Shown here: piece by piece, positions 7,583 through 7,799 of the stretch | How positions within the stretch are numbered: position 1 is the stretch's first letter | How the letters are laid out: each line of letters starts with the position of its first letter | Source of the DNA: Saccharicrinis sp041584155 | GTDB lineage: Bacteria > Bacteroidota > Bacteroidia > Bacteroidales > Marinilabiliaceae | Length of the DNA: 7,799 nucleotides | Direction of reading: 5' to 3' | Assembly (NCBI GenBank): GCA_041584155.1 | Contig: JBFHEL010000191.1 | Span: 1-7,799, forward strand | Made by a program: the position numbers and the translations under genes | Notes under the pieces: model-generated | Databases searched by the model: none | What the model saw: the letters and a program-made list of their open reading frames with translations, nothing else | What the model was told of the DNA's origin: nothing

Positions 7583-7792
7583 GTGTACGACATCTATTTT
7601 TTTATTCATCATTTAACAACCTGTCCCTTTGATTTCCTGCAAGAATCAAAGTATACAAACCCCCAAAAAGGCATTGATACCAATGCACTTTTACTAGACG
7701 TACTGCGGGATATTGACTCCTCATTTATTGCAGAAATAGAATTACAAGATGAAGAACATTTCAAAGGCTTCTCTTCTGAGCATCTTTGCTAA
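7583..7792 (+). CDS. Short uncharacterised protein, or the N-terminal part of a larger downstream component
   Basis: This 69-codon frame begins at a GTG 14 bases after the vWA stop and ends at a TAA seven bases before the window edge. No ATG is available: the frame opens at 7547, after a TGA, and the only conventional start is this GTG. The product starts with a hydrophobic, helix-like segment YDIYFFIHHLTTCPFDFL, then a lysine-rich loop and an amphipathic stretch ALLLDVLRDI, and it ends acidic. The segment reads like a structured domain rather than random translation. The HL-x-x-CP-x-DFL wording recalls N-termini of large proteins following the vWA gene in related operons (recollection only). 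It could be made by reinitiation at the GTG, by -1 slippage from the vWA gene, or be part of a larger gene broken by a frame change near its end. Confidence 0.5.
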   Translation: MYDIYFFIHHLTTCPFDFLQESKYTNPQKGIDTNALLLDVLRDIDSSFIAEIELQDEEHFKGFSSEHLC

Positions 7793-7799
7793 TTACATC
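7749..7799 (+). CDS. Possible start of the next operon gene, cut off by the right edge
   Basis: An ATG at 7749 opens a frame of 17 codons that reaches the window edge (MKNISKASLLSIFANYI). It overlaps the end of the preceding short frame by 44 bp and is preceded by a purine-rich stretch (GAATTACAAG). The peptide looks like the beginning of a helix. It may instead be the continuation of the 7583-7792 frame after a +1 frame change, in which case the two belong to one gene. Too little is present to name a product. Confidence 0.3.
   Translation, partial: MKNISKASLLSIFANYI

Overview
The window looks like a chromosomal accessory region of a Bacteroidota bacterium. It is AT-rich, and the start codons are preceded by A-rich leaders instead of clear Shine-Dalgarno sites. 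The one recognisable promoter element upstream of the main operon (3236-3243) matches the Bacteroidota -7 box TAnnTTTG. I cannot place the organism more finely. There are no rRNA or tRNA genes, insertion sequences, CRISPR arrays or convincing terminators.

Left half (1-3108, minus strand): two genes lie in tandem. The upstream one (3108 down to 814) encodes an unusual three-domain protein: a nicotinamidase/isochorismatase-fold domain that appears to have lost its catalytic triad, an aminoglycoside/choline-kinase-like phosphotransferase domain, and a dual-specificity protein phosphatase domain. Sixty-three bases downstream is a HemN/HemW-like radical SAM protein, cut off by the left edge.

Middle (3109-3268): a 160-bp AT-rich divergent intergenic region carries the promoter-like element for the plus-strand operon.

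Right half (3269-7799, plus strand): a tightly packed operon encodes a MoxR-type AAA+ ATPase with N- and C-terminal extensions, a 319-aa protein of unrecognised fold overlapping it by 22 bp, and a protein joining an HExxH metallopeptidase-like domain to a von Willebrand factor A (vWA) domain with an intact MIDAS. After the vWA gene comes a short open frame (7583-7792) in the -1 frame, and a further ATG-initiated frame (from 7749) runs off the right edge. The 3' end of the vWA gene contains an in-frame A AAA AAC heptamer, the classic -1 slippery sequence, which would join the vWA protein to the short frame.

Taken together, the plus-strand operon looks like the core of one of the MoxR-vWA 'ternary' systems, proposed by comparative genomics to be NTP-dependent biological conflict systems. 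In these systems a MoxR ATPase and a vWA protein act with a third component as a chaperone-like switch. The divergent kinase/phosphatase/pseudo-nicotinamidase protein is a plausible sensor or effector partner and the radical SAM protein a possible accessory. The domain and motif calls are read directly from the sequence. The system assignment rests on recalled family knowledge, and the functional link between the two halves is inference.
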